DNA of 64,000 nt from Anaerocolumna sp. MB42-C2 (GTDB taxonomy: Bacteria; Bacillota; Clostridia; Lachnospirales; Lachnospiraceae): NCBI RefSeq assembly GCF_030913705.1, contig NZ_CP133190.1, forward strand, positions 4,985,501-5,049,500, given 5' to 3'. Position numbers and translations under genes: made by a program. Under the pieces are notes generated by a model that was not told the DNA's origin, made no database searches, and worked only from the letters and a program-made list of their open reading frames with translations. Below, in pieces: positions 52,973-61,160 of this stretch; within the stretch, counting starts at the first letter, position 1, and each line of letters opens with the position of its first letter.

Positions 52973-54329
52973 AGTTCATACCACACGCTTATCAGCAATA
53001 TGCAATTGATTACCTACTGGAGAAGCCAATTGCAGCGATATTCCTTGATATGGGCTTGGGTTGAGTAAAACCGCAATTACCCTGACAGCAATTTTCGATC
53101 TGACACTGGATTCCTTCCTAATCCGAAAAGTGCTGGTCATAGCACCTTTACGTGTAGCATCCATGACATGGCCTGCTGAGGTTGAAAAATGGGATGATTT
53201 AAAAGGCTTAACTTATGCCATCGCTATTGGAAGTGAACATCAGCGGAAGGTTGCATTACTTAAGAGAGCGCAGGTTTACATCATCAATAGGGAAAATGTA
53301 GATTGGCTTGTGACGAAAAGTGGTATCCCGTTTGACTATGATATGGTGGTTGTTGATGAACTGTCATCTTTCAAGGCATATGGATCAAAACGCTTTCGAG
53401 CACTTCGGAAAGTACGTCCGGGAATAAAAAGGATGGTGGGTTTAACAGGAACACCTGCTTCTAACGGTCTTATCGACCTTTGGGCGGAAATTGGTATTCT
53501 GGATATGGGTCAGAGACTTGGGCGATATATCACCCGCTTCAGGGATAACTTTTTCGAACCGGATAAAAGAAACCAACAGGTCATATTCAGTTATAAGCCA
53601 AAACCGGGAGCTGAAGAAGCAATATACCACTTAATTTCCGATATTACCATTAGCATGAAAAATACGGATTACTTAAAACTACCGGAGTTAGTTATGAATG
53701 AAGTTTCGGTAAGTTTATCAAAAGAAGAAATGGGACATTATGAAACCTTGAAGAAGGATATGGTGGTTTCCTTAAAAGATAAAGAGATTGATGTTACCAA
53801 TGCAGCCACTTTAAGTAATAAGCTTCTCCAGATGGCAAACGGAGCAGTCTATGATGAGAATGGAAGTGTAGTCCGTATCCATGACAGAAAACTGGATGCA
53901 CTGGAGGACATAATTGAAGCAGCAAACGGAAAACCAGTTCTTATTGCATATTGGTATAAGCATGATCTTGAACGGATTTTGGAACGATTTCCGGCACAAC
54001 AGATTATTTCGGAAGACTGTATTAAACGTTGGAATGAAGGAGAGATACCAGTAGCAGTTATTCACCCGGCTTCTGCCGGGCACGGCCTTAATCTTCAGAC
54101 TGGAGGTTCCACTCTTGTGTGGTTCGGACTGACGTGGTCGTTAGAATTATATCAACAGACATATGCAAGACTGTGGAGACAGGGGCAGAAATGTACGGTA
54201 GTAATACATCACATCATTACAAAAGGAACGATTGACGAGCAGGTAATGAATGCACTAAGGCATAAGGACAAAACCCAAACTGCACTAATAGATGCAGTAA
54301 AAGCCAATCTTAAGGAGGCGGTATTATGA
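52969..54329 (+). pseudogene. Phage SNF2-family helicase with a frameshift in the Walker A motif
   Basis: The first frame starts at ATG 52969 (MKFIPHAYQQYAIDYLLEK) and reaches IFLDMGLG, then stops at TGA 53062-53064. The next frame begins SKTAITLTAIFDL and runs to 54329 with SNF2 motifs: VVDELSSFK (DEAD-like box), GLTGTPASNG, and the C-terminal GHGLNLQTGG and QTYARLWRQGQ. A normal motif would read MGLGKT, so about five extra bases (TGAGT) or an imperfect 5-bp duplication at 53051-53064 shift the frame by two. The helicase is therefore probably inactive unless this is a sequencing error or a recoded site. Confidence 0.85.
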
Positions 54330-54778
54330 TGATTGCTTCGAAATATATCAACAAGAATGCGGCTGCCGTTGCTGCTATCCAGGATTACAATAATATGTGC
54401 TTTATCATTAATAACACACCGCAGGAAATAAAAGACGTATATGAGAAAATGGTATTACCAAGAAGTCCGAAGCTATCAGGAATGCCGACGGCACGAAATC
54501 ATCAGGCGAGTACTGATAAGCTGGCAGCACAGATTGATAAGCTGGATATTCTGCGTGAGCGTTACAGCCAGGCAATTGAGTACATGGCATGGTTCGAGCC
54601 AGCATGGGCAAGCCTTTCCGATACGGAACAATATATTCTGATGGAGTTTTACATGAATGGCAACCAAAAATCGGGTGCCACTTACCGGCTAATGGATGAG
54701 TTTAACCGAAGCGAGCGTACAGTAGAACGACTTAGGAGCAGTTCCCTTAATCATCTGCGAAGTTTACTGTTCGGATAG
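54326..54778 (+). CDS. RinA/ArpU-like phage late transcription regulator
   Basis: A 150-residue protein with a sigma region 4-like helix-turn-helix at the C-terminus (LSDTEQYILMEFYMNG, SERTVERLRSSSLNHLRSLL). The N-terminal half is helical. Proteins of this type sit at the end of the early operon in Firmicutes siphophages and switch on the packaging and structural genes. It starts inside the helicase stop codon and is followed by a terminator. Confidence 0.72.
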   Translation: MMIASKYINKNAAAVAAIQDYNNMCFIINNTPQEIKDVYEKMVLPRSPKLSGMPTARNHQASTDKLAAQIDKLDILRERYSQAIEYMAWFEPAWASLSDTEQYILMEFYMNGNQKSGATYRLMDEFNRSERTVERLRSSSLNHLRSLLFG

Positions 54779-54807
54779 TGTGACATCTCTATTAAATATA
54801 TGAATAT

Positions 54808-54838
54808 GAGCAGAGTATAATAGCTCTGCTCAATTATT
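54808..54838 (+). terminator. Terminator of the early operon
   Basis: GAGCAGAG (54808-54815) and CTCTGCTC (54824-54831) form a perfect 8-bp stem, followed by AATTATT. Confidence 0.7.
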
Positions 54839-54879
54839 GTATATTAGCTTGATTTGTGAAAAAAACGCACATGAATTAT

Positions 54880-55542
54880 CTATACTTCAATAAAATTGAA
54901 TTTATGGGTTTTGTAATTTTCTACTCGTCTTAATAATTCTTTAAAATAACCTTTTTCAGAACTTTCTGTATTAATCCATTCTTTTGCTATAAATTGATCG
55001 TTTTCATCCTTATCCACAAATGCACCTAAATTTCTATCCTTTATAAAATCATTAAAATTCTTAAATGAGCGCAACCAATAGAATGTATGTGGGAATACAT
55101 ATGATCTTCCCAACTCGCACTCCTTAAAAATATTTGCTGTTATTTCAAGTGTAAGCTCAGTATCGGGTTTAACAAAAATATAAAATCTTTGAATATCTAT
55201 TAAAGTTAAATCTAATCTATCTCTATATTTTGCATACCTCATTTGATTGATACTCATAGCATATGCTGGCCAAACAAGGCAATCAAACATGCCTTCTCTA
55301 ATAAGTTTATAGTCTGATTCAATATTTTCACTATGTACTTTTAATTCTTTTAAACCACACAAACCGTCTTGCGCTAAATATATAGTTAACCCATCAACAT
55401 CACATTTATAAAGTGTTGATTTATCTGGGTCTTCGTCTTCATCATCCTTAAGATGCTTAAGATTATAATTAACTTTTTTATTATACTTTTCTTCCGCTAA
55501 CATTTTATCTTTTTGTATTATTCCTTCAATTACTTGATTCAA
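54880..55542 (-). CDS. Uncharacterised AT-rich minus-strand moron protein
   Basis: A 220-residue acidic protein I do not recognise. It has a charged segment (KDDEDEDPDKS near residue 33) and no signal peptide or membrane helix. It is the only minus-strand gene in the prophage part of the window, with its own promoter and an AT content well above its neighbours, placed between early and late operons. That is the classic layout of a moron, often a defence, exclusion or lysogenic-conversion gene expressed from the silent prophage. Start TTG 55542 follows GGAGG. Function unknown. Confidence 0.7.
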   Translation of the reverse strand: MNQVIEGIIQKDKMLAEEKYNKKVNYNLKHLKDDEDEDPDKSTLYKCDVDGLTIYLAQDGLCGLKELKVHSENIESDYKLIREGMFDCLVWPAYAMSINQMRYAKYRDRLDLTLIDIQRFYIFVKPDTELTLEITANIFKECELGRSYVFPHTFYWLRSFKNFNDFIKDRNLGAFVDKDENDQFIAKEWINTESSEKGYFKELLRRVENYKTHKFNFIEV

Positions 55543-55610
55543 TATTATGTACCTCCATCCTCATATTTCGATTTATAGATCTTTTTTTATTGCGAACATT
55601 TTTATAGTTT

Positions 55611-55639
55611 ATTGTACGTACATATTCACGTAATATCAA
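55611..55639 (-). promoter_or_regulatory. Promoter of the minus-strand moron gene
   Basis: On the minus strand, TTGATA (55634-55639) and TACAAT (55611-55616) with exactly 17 bp between. The palindrome TGTACGTACA overlaps the -10 region and could be an operator. Confidence 0.65.
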
Positions 55640-55781
55640 TATTTATATTCGTGTAAGAAAAAGTATAAAGGAGTAGGAACTGGTCTTAATTATTGGATTT
55701 ATTCCATTGCAAGGTTTTACTGTTATATAAAATGGCGGAATTCTGGCGTAATGTTTGCTTTAAGGTGTGTTATAATCATAG

Positions 55782-55835
55782 TGTCAGATATTGTGACAAA
55801 GCCTTCCGGGGTCAGCCCTGTGAGGGCTTTTTCTT
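55782..55835 (+). promoter_or_regulatory. Operator-like repeat and terminator before the packaging genes
   Basis: TGTCA and TGACA (55782-55798) form a short inverted repeat just after a TATAAT (55771-55776). A hairpin AGCCCT, GTG, AGGGCT (55814-55828) with a T run follows. Together they could control entry into the packaging genes, as a late promoter followed by an attenuator. There is no good -35, consistent with activator dependence. Confidence 0.45.
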
Positions 55836-55859
55836 TACCCAAAGAAAGGTGGATCCCCT

Positions 55860-56219
55860 ATGCCTTACAGACCTAAAAGACCGTGTTCCTACCCAGGCTG
55901 TCCGATTCTTACGGATGGTCACTTCTGTGAGCAACATGAAAAAGAAGAAGCAAAACGTTATGAAAAGTACGATCGCGATCCGGCTGTTAAGAAGCGTTAC
56001 AACAGGACGTGGAAGCGTATTCGTGACCGTTATATCGCAGCACACCCGTTATGCGAACGATGTGAAAGGAATGGACGCATCACACCTGCAATGGAGGTTC
56101 ACCATATTAAACCCCTCTCGCAGGGAGGAAGCAATGACTTTGCTAACCTTATGTCGTTGTGTACTCCCTGCCACTCTGAGATTACTGCGAGAGATGGCGG
56201 TAGATGGGGAAACAGATAA
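55860..56219 (+). CDS. Phage HNH endonuclease
   Basis: A 119-residue HNH nuclease. The motif is visible as MEVHHIKPLSQGGSNDFANL, with two zinc Cys pairs (CERC and CTPC). Such HNH proteins are encoded next to the terminase of HK97-like phages and are needed for cos cleavage during packaging. GAAAGGTGG lies upstream of the ATG. A larger overlapping frame in another phase lacks family motifs and is ignored. Confidence 0.87.
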   Translation: MPYRPKRPCSYPGCPILTDGHFCEQHEKEEAKRYEKYDRDPAVKKRYNRTWKRIRDRYIAAHPLCERCERNGRITPAMEVHHIKPLSQGGSNDFANLMSLCTPCHSEITARDGGRWGNR

Positions 56220-56430
56220 ATAATGTAGGTGTGTTTCGACGCAGCATCTATTTGACTCTGCCAGGTATTCAGTGGTGTAAAAATACATGATTATATTGTC
56301 AAAAGCAAGCTGACAGAGCATGGTAGGGGCGGTCGAAATCTCTGTGACCTGTTGAATGAGGAACGGGCGTGGGGTCACACGCACAAAAATTACAGTTCAA
56401 ACGGGGGATTGACCCAGGGAGGTGAAGGGC
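56220..56430. other. Probable cos/packaging region
   Basis: The 211 bp between the HNH and small-terminase genes hold no gene. They contain GC-rich tracts (GGTAGGGGCGGTCGAAATC and GGGCGTGGGGTCACACGC) before the small-terminase ribosome site. In HK97-like phages with a neighbouring HNH gene, the cohesive-end site normally lies here. Location is the main evidence. Confidence 0.4.
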
Positions 56431-57018
56431 ATGGCTAAAGATGGAACTAACAGAGGTGGCCGTAGGGTTCGTGCCGGTGATAAACCAAAACCTCTTGCAG
56501 ATAAAATCCCTTTGGGGAAGGCGGCTAAGGTTTTGGAGGTTCCGGACTTACATCCTGAGTCAATGCTGGAGGCTGATGAATTGAAGGATGTAGCCGATTT
56601 GAATGGCGAGGATATGCCAGAACCAAGTGAATACCTAAGCACAAGGCAGAAGGATGGAAGACCGCTTGGCGCAGATGCGCTGTTTAAAGAAACATGGAGA
56701 TGGCTAAAGGATCGCGGGTGTGAGAAATTCGTCAATCCCAGGCTGATTGAAGCCTATGCCCAGGCATTCACAAGATACATCCAATGCGAGGAAGCCATAA
56801 GTACTTATGGGCTTTTAGGGAAGCACCCAACTACGGGTGGCGCTATTGCAAGCCCCTTCGTGCAGATGAGCCAATCCTTTCAGAAACAGGCAAATCTCAT
56901 CTGGTATGAGATTTTTGACATAGTAAAACAAAATTGTACCACAGCTTTTACCGGCAACCCTCAGGATGATATCATGGAGGCTCTGCTGTCAGGTAGGAAA
57001 GGACGGTATAACGTATGA
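56431..57018 (+). CDS. Phage terminase small subunit, P27 family
   Basis: A 195-residue DNA-recognition subunit of the packaging motor. It has a basic, Gly-rich N-terminus (TNRGGRRVRAGDKPKP) and the P27 core (LFKETWRWLKDRGCEKFVNP, SPFVQMSQSFQKQANLIWYE). The ATG at 56431 follows GGGAGG. The gene for the large subunit is not next to it but 5.8 kb downstream, separated by methylase and amidoligase genes. Its stop overlaps the first methylase start (ATGA). Confidence 0.87.
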   Translation: MAKDGTNRGGRRVRAGDKPKPLADKIPLGKAAKVLEVPDLHPESMLEADELKDVADLNGEDMPEPSEYLSTRQKDGRPLGADALFKETWRWLKDRGCEKFVNPRLIEAYAQAFTRYIQCEEAISTYGLLGKHPTTGGAIASPFVQMSQSFQKQANLIWYEIFDIVKQNCTTAFTGNPQDDIMEALLSGRKGRYNV

Positions 57019-58256
57019 ACACAACGGAACGCTTTGAAAAAGTAAATATAGATCGACTCGTGCCCTATGCAAGGAATGCACGTACACATAGTAAGGAGCA
57101 GATACTCCAACTTCGATCTTCCCTGCGTGAATTTGGATTTGTAAATCCTGTCATCGTAGATAAAGACCTGAACATTATAGCGGGCCATGGACGAATCCTT
57201 GCTGCAAAGGAAGAAGGAGTAACTGAAGTACCCTGTGTGTTTGCTGAGCATCTGACAGAAGCCCAGAAAAGAGCTTACATACTTGCCGATAACCGCCTTG
57301 CTATGAATGCAGGATGGGATGAACAAATGCTATCTGTGGAGATTGCTGATTTACAAGCCGCCGACTTTGATGTGTCACTCTTGGGCTTTGACGATGCAGA
57401 ATTAAATAAGCTGATGGGTACCGTTGATGATGTCAAGGATGATGACTTTGATGTTGATAGCGAACTACAAAAACCTGCGGTAACAAAGCCCGGAGACTTA
57501 TGGCTTTTGGGCAGACACCGGCTTATCTGTGGTGACAGCACAAAGCAGGAAACCTACGACCTGCTTATGGATGGAAACCTTGCTAACCTTGTGGTAACGG
57601 ATCCACCGTATAATGTCAACTACGAAGGAACTGCGGGCAAGATTAAAAACGACAACATGGCTGATGAAAAATTTTATAAGTTCCTATTGGACGCGTTCTC
57701 CCTCACTGAAAAGGTGATGGCAAAGGACGCGTCTATTTATGTATTCCATGCAGATACCGAGGGATTGAATTTCCGAAGAGCGTTTGCGGATGCAGGGTTC
57801 TATCTATCGGGAACGTGCATTTGGAAGAAGCAGTCACTGGTTCTAGGGCGTTCTCCTTATCAGTGGCAGCATGAACCGGTGCTCTTTGGTTGGAAGAAGG
57901 CAGGAAAGCACGCCTGGTACTCCGACCGCAAGCAATCGACTATATGGGAGTTTGACAAACCGAGGAAAAACGCAGACCATCCTACCATGAAGCCGGTACC
58001 GCTTTTAGCCTATCCAATACTAAATTCCAGTATGACCGGATGTATTGTTCTTGATCCATTTGGAGGAAGCGGATCTACACTTATTACCTGCGAGCAGACA
58101 GGTAGGAACTGCTACATGACAGAGCTTGATGAGAAGTTCTGTGATGTTGTGGTAAGACGGTATATTGAACAGGTAGGAAATACAGAAAATGTATATCTTA
58201 TCCGGGGTGGCAATAAAGTACAGTTTGATGATGTGGAGGTACCAGCCCATGAATAG
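57015..58256 (+). CDS. ParB-domain-fused N4/N6-type DNA methyltransferase
   Basis: A 413-residue protein. Residues about 5-110 are a ParB/Srx-like domain (RLVPYARNARTHSKEQ, NIIAGHGRILAAKE). Residues about 170-400 form a beta-class amino-methyltransferase: motif IV DPPYNVNYEG (Asp196) precedes motif I LDPFGGSGST. Such phage enzymes methylate adenine or cytosine-N4 and probably hide phage DNA from host restriction. It overlaps the small terminase gene by 4 bp and the next methylase gene by 8 bp. Confidence 0.88.
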   Translation: MNTTERFEKVNIDRLVPYARNARTHSKEQILQLRSSLREFGFVNPVIVDKDLNIIAGHGRILAAKEEGVTEVPCVFAEHLTEAQKRAYILADNRLAMNAGWDEQMLSVEIADLQAADFDVSLLGFDDAELNKLMGTVDDVKDDDFDVDSELQKPAVTKPGDLWLLGRHRLICGDSTKQETYDLLMDGNLANLVVTDPPYNVNYEGTAGKIKNDNMADEKFYKFLLDAFSLTEKVMAKDASIYVFHADTEGLNFRRAFADAGFYLSGTCIWKKQSLVLGRSPYQWQHEPVLFGWKKAGKHAWYSDRKQSTIWEFDKPRKNADHPTMKPVPLLAYPILNSSMTGCIVLDPFGGSGSTLITCEQTGRNCYMTELDEKFCDVVVRRYIEQVGNTENVYLIRGGNKVQFDDVEVPAHE

Positions 58257-59934
58257 TCAGCTTACCCTCGGGTCACTTTTTTCGGGAAGCGGTGGGTTTG
58301 AGCTGGGAGGACTCCTAAACGGTATTAAACCCGTCTGGAATTCAGAAATTGAACCTTTTCCCATAAGGGTAACTACTAAGCGGTTCCCATGGGTATGTCA
58401 TCTTAGTGACATTTCGGCAATCGATGGTTCGAAGATTGAGCCGGTAAATATTATAACTTTTGGTTCACCCTGCACCGACATGAGCATCGCAGGAAAACGA
58501 ACTGGGTTGGACGGAAAGCAATCAGTACTGTTTTATGAAGCAATCAGAATAATAAATGAAATGAGGTGTGCTACTGATGGCAACTATCCAAGATTTATAT
58601 TGTGGGAAAACGTGCCGGGTGCGTTCTCATCTAACAAAGGAGAAGACTTCAAGGCAGTCCTCAATGCAATTATTCAGATTGCAGAACCGGACGCCGAGGT
58701 GCCTTCGCCTAGTAAGAACGGATGGCCATATGCTGACATTTATGTGGGTAACGGATGGAGTCTGGCTTACCGAACTGTCGATGCGCAATATTTCGGAGTT
58801 GCCCAACGGCGCAAAAGAATCTACCTTGTCGCAGATTTTGGTAGCGAACGTGCCGGAGAGATTCTCTTTGAGTCCCAAGGCTTGTCAAGGAATTTTACGC
58901 CGTGCTTCGGCACGGGGCAAACAGCTGCCACAGGTTCTGAGGGAAGCCTTGGAGAGCCAGTCTGTGTCTTAAACGATCAGGGCGGTTCTTATATAACAGT
59001 TACGGAAGGAATGACTGCCACGCTTCGTGCAGAGGAACATGGGCATCAGCCTATCGTATTTGAACCGGGTGCGTCATCTAGGGTTGGCGGTCATGTTGAT
59101 GATAATATGGCGGGAACACTTCGTGCATGTATGGGTGATAATCAACTGGCGGTAGTAGTAGAAAATCATCCGGCAGACAGCAGGGTGAAATTAAATAGAA
59201 GTGGTAAAGTACAATCCCTTACTTCCAGGATGGGAACAGGCGGCAACAATGTTCCGTTGACATTGAAAATTCGTTCCGGATGCGAGGGTGGTGGTAAGGG
59301 TGCACTGTTGCAGGAAGATAAATCGGCGACACTTTCAACAGTCAATGACCAGTCAGTTTTCGTACCGAAACCGATGAGCATTGCAGGCAATATTATTGAC
59401 CGCTCGGAAAAAAGTGGTGGTAACGGTCTTGGGGTCAATGAAGATATTTCTTTTACACTTAATACAGCAGATCGTCATGCTGTGGTTTATTCCATGCCAG
59501 ATGTTCCATTCCACACAACCTTCAGTAAAAACATAGCATCAACATTGCTTAACAGGGATTATAAAAGCGCTCCGCTGGTTTCGTACGGCATTGACCGTGC
59601 AGTAGTAAAGCCTGAGAAATCAAAGTATATCGTGAGAAGGCTCACTCCCATTGAATGCGCAAGGTTGCAGGGCTTTCCTGACTGGTGGTGTGAAGGTCTT
59701 GAAACATCGGACCCTACAGAGGAGGAGATTGGTTGGTGGTCTGAAGTGTTTGAAACTCATCGCCACATCTGCTGTACTTCTACGAAAGCTAAGACCAGAA
59801 AGCAGATTATAAAATGGCTTCAAAATCCCCGTTCTGATTCAGCGGAATATAAAATGTGGGGGAATGGAGTTGCTCTTCCTTGCGTCTGCTTTGTTATGCG
59901 TGGGGTTGTTGAGGCAGCACAAAGAGGAATGTAA
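58249..59934 (+). CDS. Phage DNA (cytosine-5) methyltransferase
   Basis: A 561-residue C5 methylase. Motif I is LFSGSGGFELGG near residue 9, the catalytic Cys75 lies in GSPCTDMSIAG, then ENVPGAF, AQRRKRIYLV, ARLQGFPDWW and MWGNGVALPC. Between motifs VIII and IX is a long target-recognition region with repeated units containing MTATLRAEEHGHQP, MAGTLRACMGDNQ, KSATLSTVNDQS and FTLNTADRHAV. Repeats of this kind suggest several recognition sites. The ATG at 58249 follows GGAGG. It may protect phage DNA from host systems such as the one at 36-41 kb. Confidence 0.88.
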   Translation: MNSQLTLGSLFSGSGGFELGGLLNGIKPVWNSEIEPFPIRVTTKRFPWVCHLSDISAIDGSKIEPVNIITFGSPCTDMSIAGKRTGLDGKQSVLFYEAIRIINEMRCATDGNYPRFILWENVPGAFSSNKGEDFKAVLNAIIQIAEPDAEVPSPSKNGWPYADIYVGNGWSLAYRTVDAQYFGVAQRRKRIYLVADFGSERAGEILFESQGLSRNFTPCFGTGQTAATGSEGSLGEPVCVLNDQGGSYITVTEGMTATLRAEEHGHQPIVFEPGASSRVGGHVDDNMAGTLRACMGDNQLAVVVENHPADSRVKLNRSGKVQSLTSRMGTGGNNVPLTLKIRSGCEGGGKGALLQEDKSATLSTVNDQSVFVPKPMSIAGNIIDRSEKSGGNGLGVNEDISFTLNTADRHAVVYSMPDVPFHTTFSKNIASTLLNRDYKSAPLVSYGIDRAVVKPEKSKYIVRRLTPIECARLQGFPDWWCEGLETSDPTEEEIGWWSEVFETHRHICCTSTKAKTRKQIIKWLQNPRSDSAEYKMWGNGVALPCVCFVMRGVVEAAQRGM

Positions 59935-59977
59935 AATCTTTCATTCTTATCAAATATAACACTTGCTATATAACAGC

Positions 59978-59995
59978 TTTAGAGTGATATATGTA
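59978..59995. repeat. 18-bp repeat upstream of the virulence-related gene
   Basis: TTTAGAGTGATATATGTA is identical to 61088-61105, 1.1 kb downstream. It lies 30 bp before the gene start. It contains TGATATAT, similar to an extended -10, so it could be a promoter or a regulator site. Confidence 0.7.
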
Positions 59996-60024
59996 ACTAC
60001 CAAATTGAAAGGTAGGTAATTGAA

Positions 60025-60792
60025 ATGATAGCTCATTACAACTTAAGAAGCACAAACCGTAAGGAACTAGCCATAGCAATCAGTGAAATTATGAATAAAC
60101 CGTTGGAATACAAAGGTGCTCCATCCTTTGATTATGCCGTTGGAGAGTTTACCGTTGGTAAGTATGGAGAACTTTCGGGGGAACTTACGCAGGAGCTGTT
60201 AGATGCTCTGGCAGAGCGGGGATTTGTTGATCCCGAAAGTGGTAGAGCATTTATTCTTGAAGAACTTATGGAAGAACCGGTAGAGATTTACATACCGGAA
60301 TTGGCACCACTGAGGAATTATGACTGCGATTATTATTACGATGGTCCTTCACCTAACGATGCCCCAGAAATGCTCGCGATTGAAATGCCATTGGAGGGAT
60401 TTAATGAAAATTCTTTATCAAACCTAGAACGGATGATTGCCAGTAAGTCTGAACTTATCAAGAAAGCCATTGGTACGGATGAACTTCCAATTGAAAAAAC
60501 GGATACCACAATCAAGTTCCCTTGGTTTTCGGCAGAAGCAACAGGAGATGAGGTGGATGCTTATTCACATTTTGTCAGTGCCTTATACAGAGTGGCTAAA
60601 GAACATTCCAGAGTAACAGCAAAGGTGAAACCTGTAGAAAATGAGAAGTTCGCCTTCCGTGTTTTCCTTATTCGACTAGGGTTTGTGGGTGACGAATATA
60701 AAGTTGCTCGCAAGATTTTATTAAAAAATCTCACTGGAAGCAGTGCCTTTAAGAATGGAAAACCAAAGAAGGAGGTGAATGTAGATGAATAG
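60025..60792 (+). CDS. Phage 'virulence-related' family protein
   Basis: A 255-residue acidic protein of a phage family that databases often label virulence-related; no activity is established. The start MIAHYNLRSTNRKELAIAIS and the segment YKGAPSFDYAVGEFTV are typical. Its C-terminus (residues 205-243, ENEKFAFRVFLIRLGF then GDE) is clearly homologous to the C-terminus of the amidoligase encoded next door. It is the first gene of the amidoligase cassette and overlaps the DUF4314 gene by 8 bp. Confidence 0.7.
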   Translation: MIAHYNLRSTNRKELAIAISEIMNKPLEYKGAPSFDYAVGEFTVGKYGELSGELTQELLDALAERGFVDPESGRAFILEELMEEPVEIYIPELAPLRNYDCDYYYDGPSPNDAPEMLAIEMPLEGFNENSLSNLERMIASKSELIKKAIGTDELPIEKTDTTIKFPWFSAEATGDEVDAYSHFVSALYRVAKEHSRVTAKVKPVENEKFAFRVFLIRLGFVGDEYKVARKILLKNLTGSSAFKNGKPKKEVNVDE

Positions 60793-61009
60793 GTTCCCAT
60801 CAAAGGAAATCGTGGAAAAACTCCGAAGAGAATACCCTGTAGGAACCCGTATTGAATTGGTACACATGGATGATCCCTATTCCAAGCTTAAGGCAGGGGA
60901 TCAGGGGACAGTACGGACAGTTGATGATATCGGAACTATCTTCTGTAAGTGGGACTGTGGATCATCTCTTGGAGTAGTGTATGGAGAGGATATCATAAGA
61001 AAGCTTTAG
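60785..61009 (+). CDS. DUF4314 protein
   Basis: A 74-residue protein matching DUF4314 (MNRFPSKEIVEKLRREYPVG, DDPYSKLKAGDQGTV, SLGVVYGEDIIRKL), a small beta-rich domain common in Firmicutes phages. AAGGAGG lies upstream. It is always small and has no known function; here it is coupled to the virulence-related gene and precedes the amidoligase gene by 151 bp. Confidence 0.8.
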   Translation: MNRFPSKEIVEKLRREYPVGTRIELVHMDDPYSKLKAGDQGTVRTVDDIGTIFCKWDCGSSLGVVYGEDIIRKL

Positions 61010-61087
61010 AAGTATACACATTTTAAGTCCGTAATGGCAATATGTTTGTGTCTTTTATTCCCTTTATATCTCTTGATATTATCCCCT

Positions 61088-61105
61088 TTTAGAGTGATAT
61101 ATGTA
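61088..61105. repeat. 18-bp repeat upstream of the amidoligase gene
   Basis: TTTAGAGTGATATATGTA, identical to 59978-59995 and in the same orientation. It lies 55 bp before the amidoligase start. Confidence 0.7.
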
Positions 61106-61160
61106 CATGCGAAGAACAACAGTATCGCAAAAGCACATCACTTTAAGGAGGAAAACGACA

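Noticed and set aside
55693..56223. A 176-codon frame overlapping the HNH gene
   Set aside because: It runs in another phase across a terminator and the HNH gene, has no ribosome site and no family motif; the 119-residue HNH frame explains the region.
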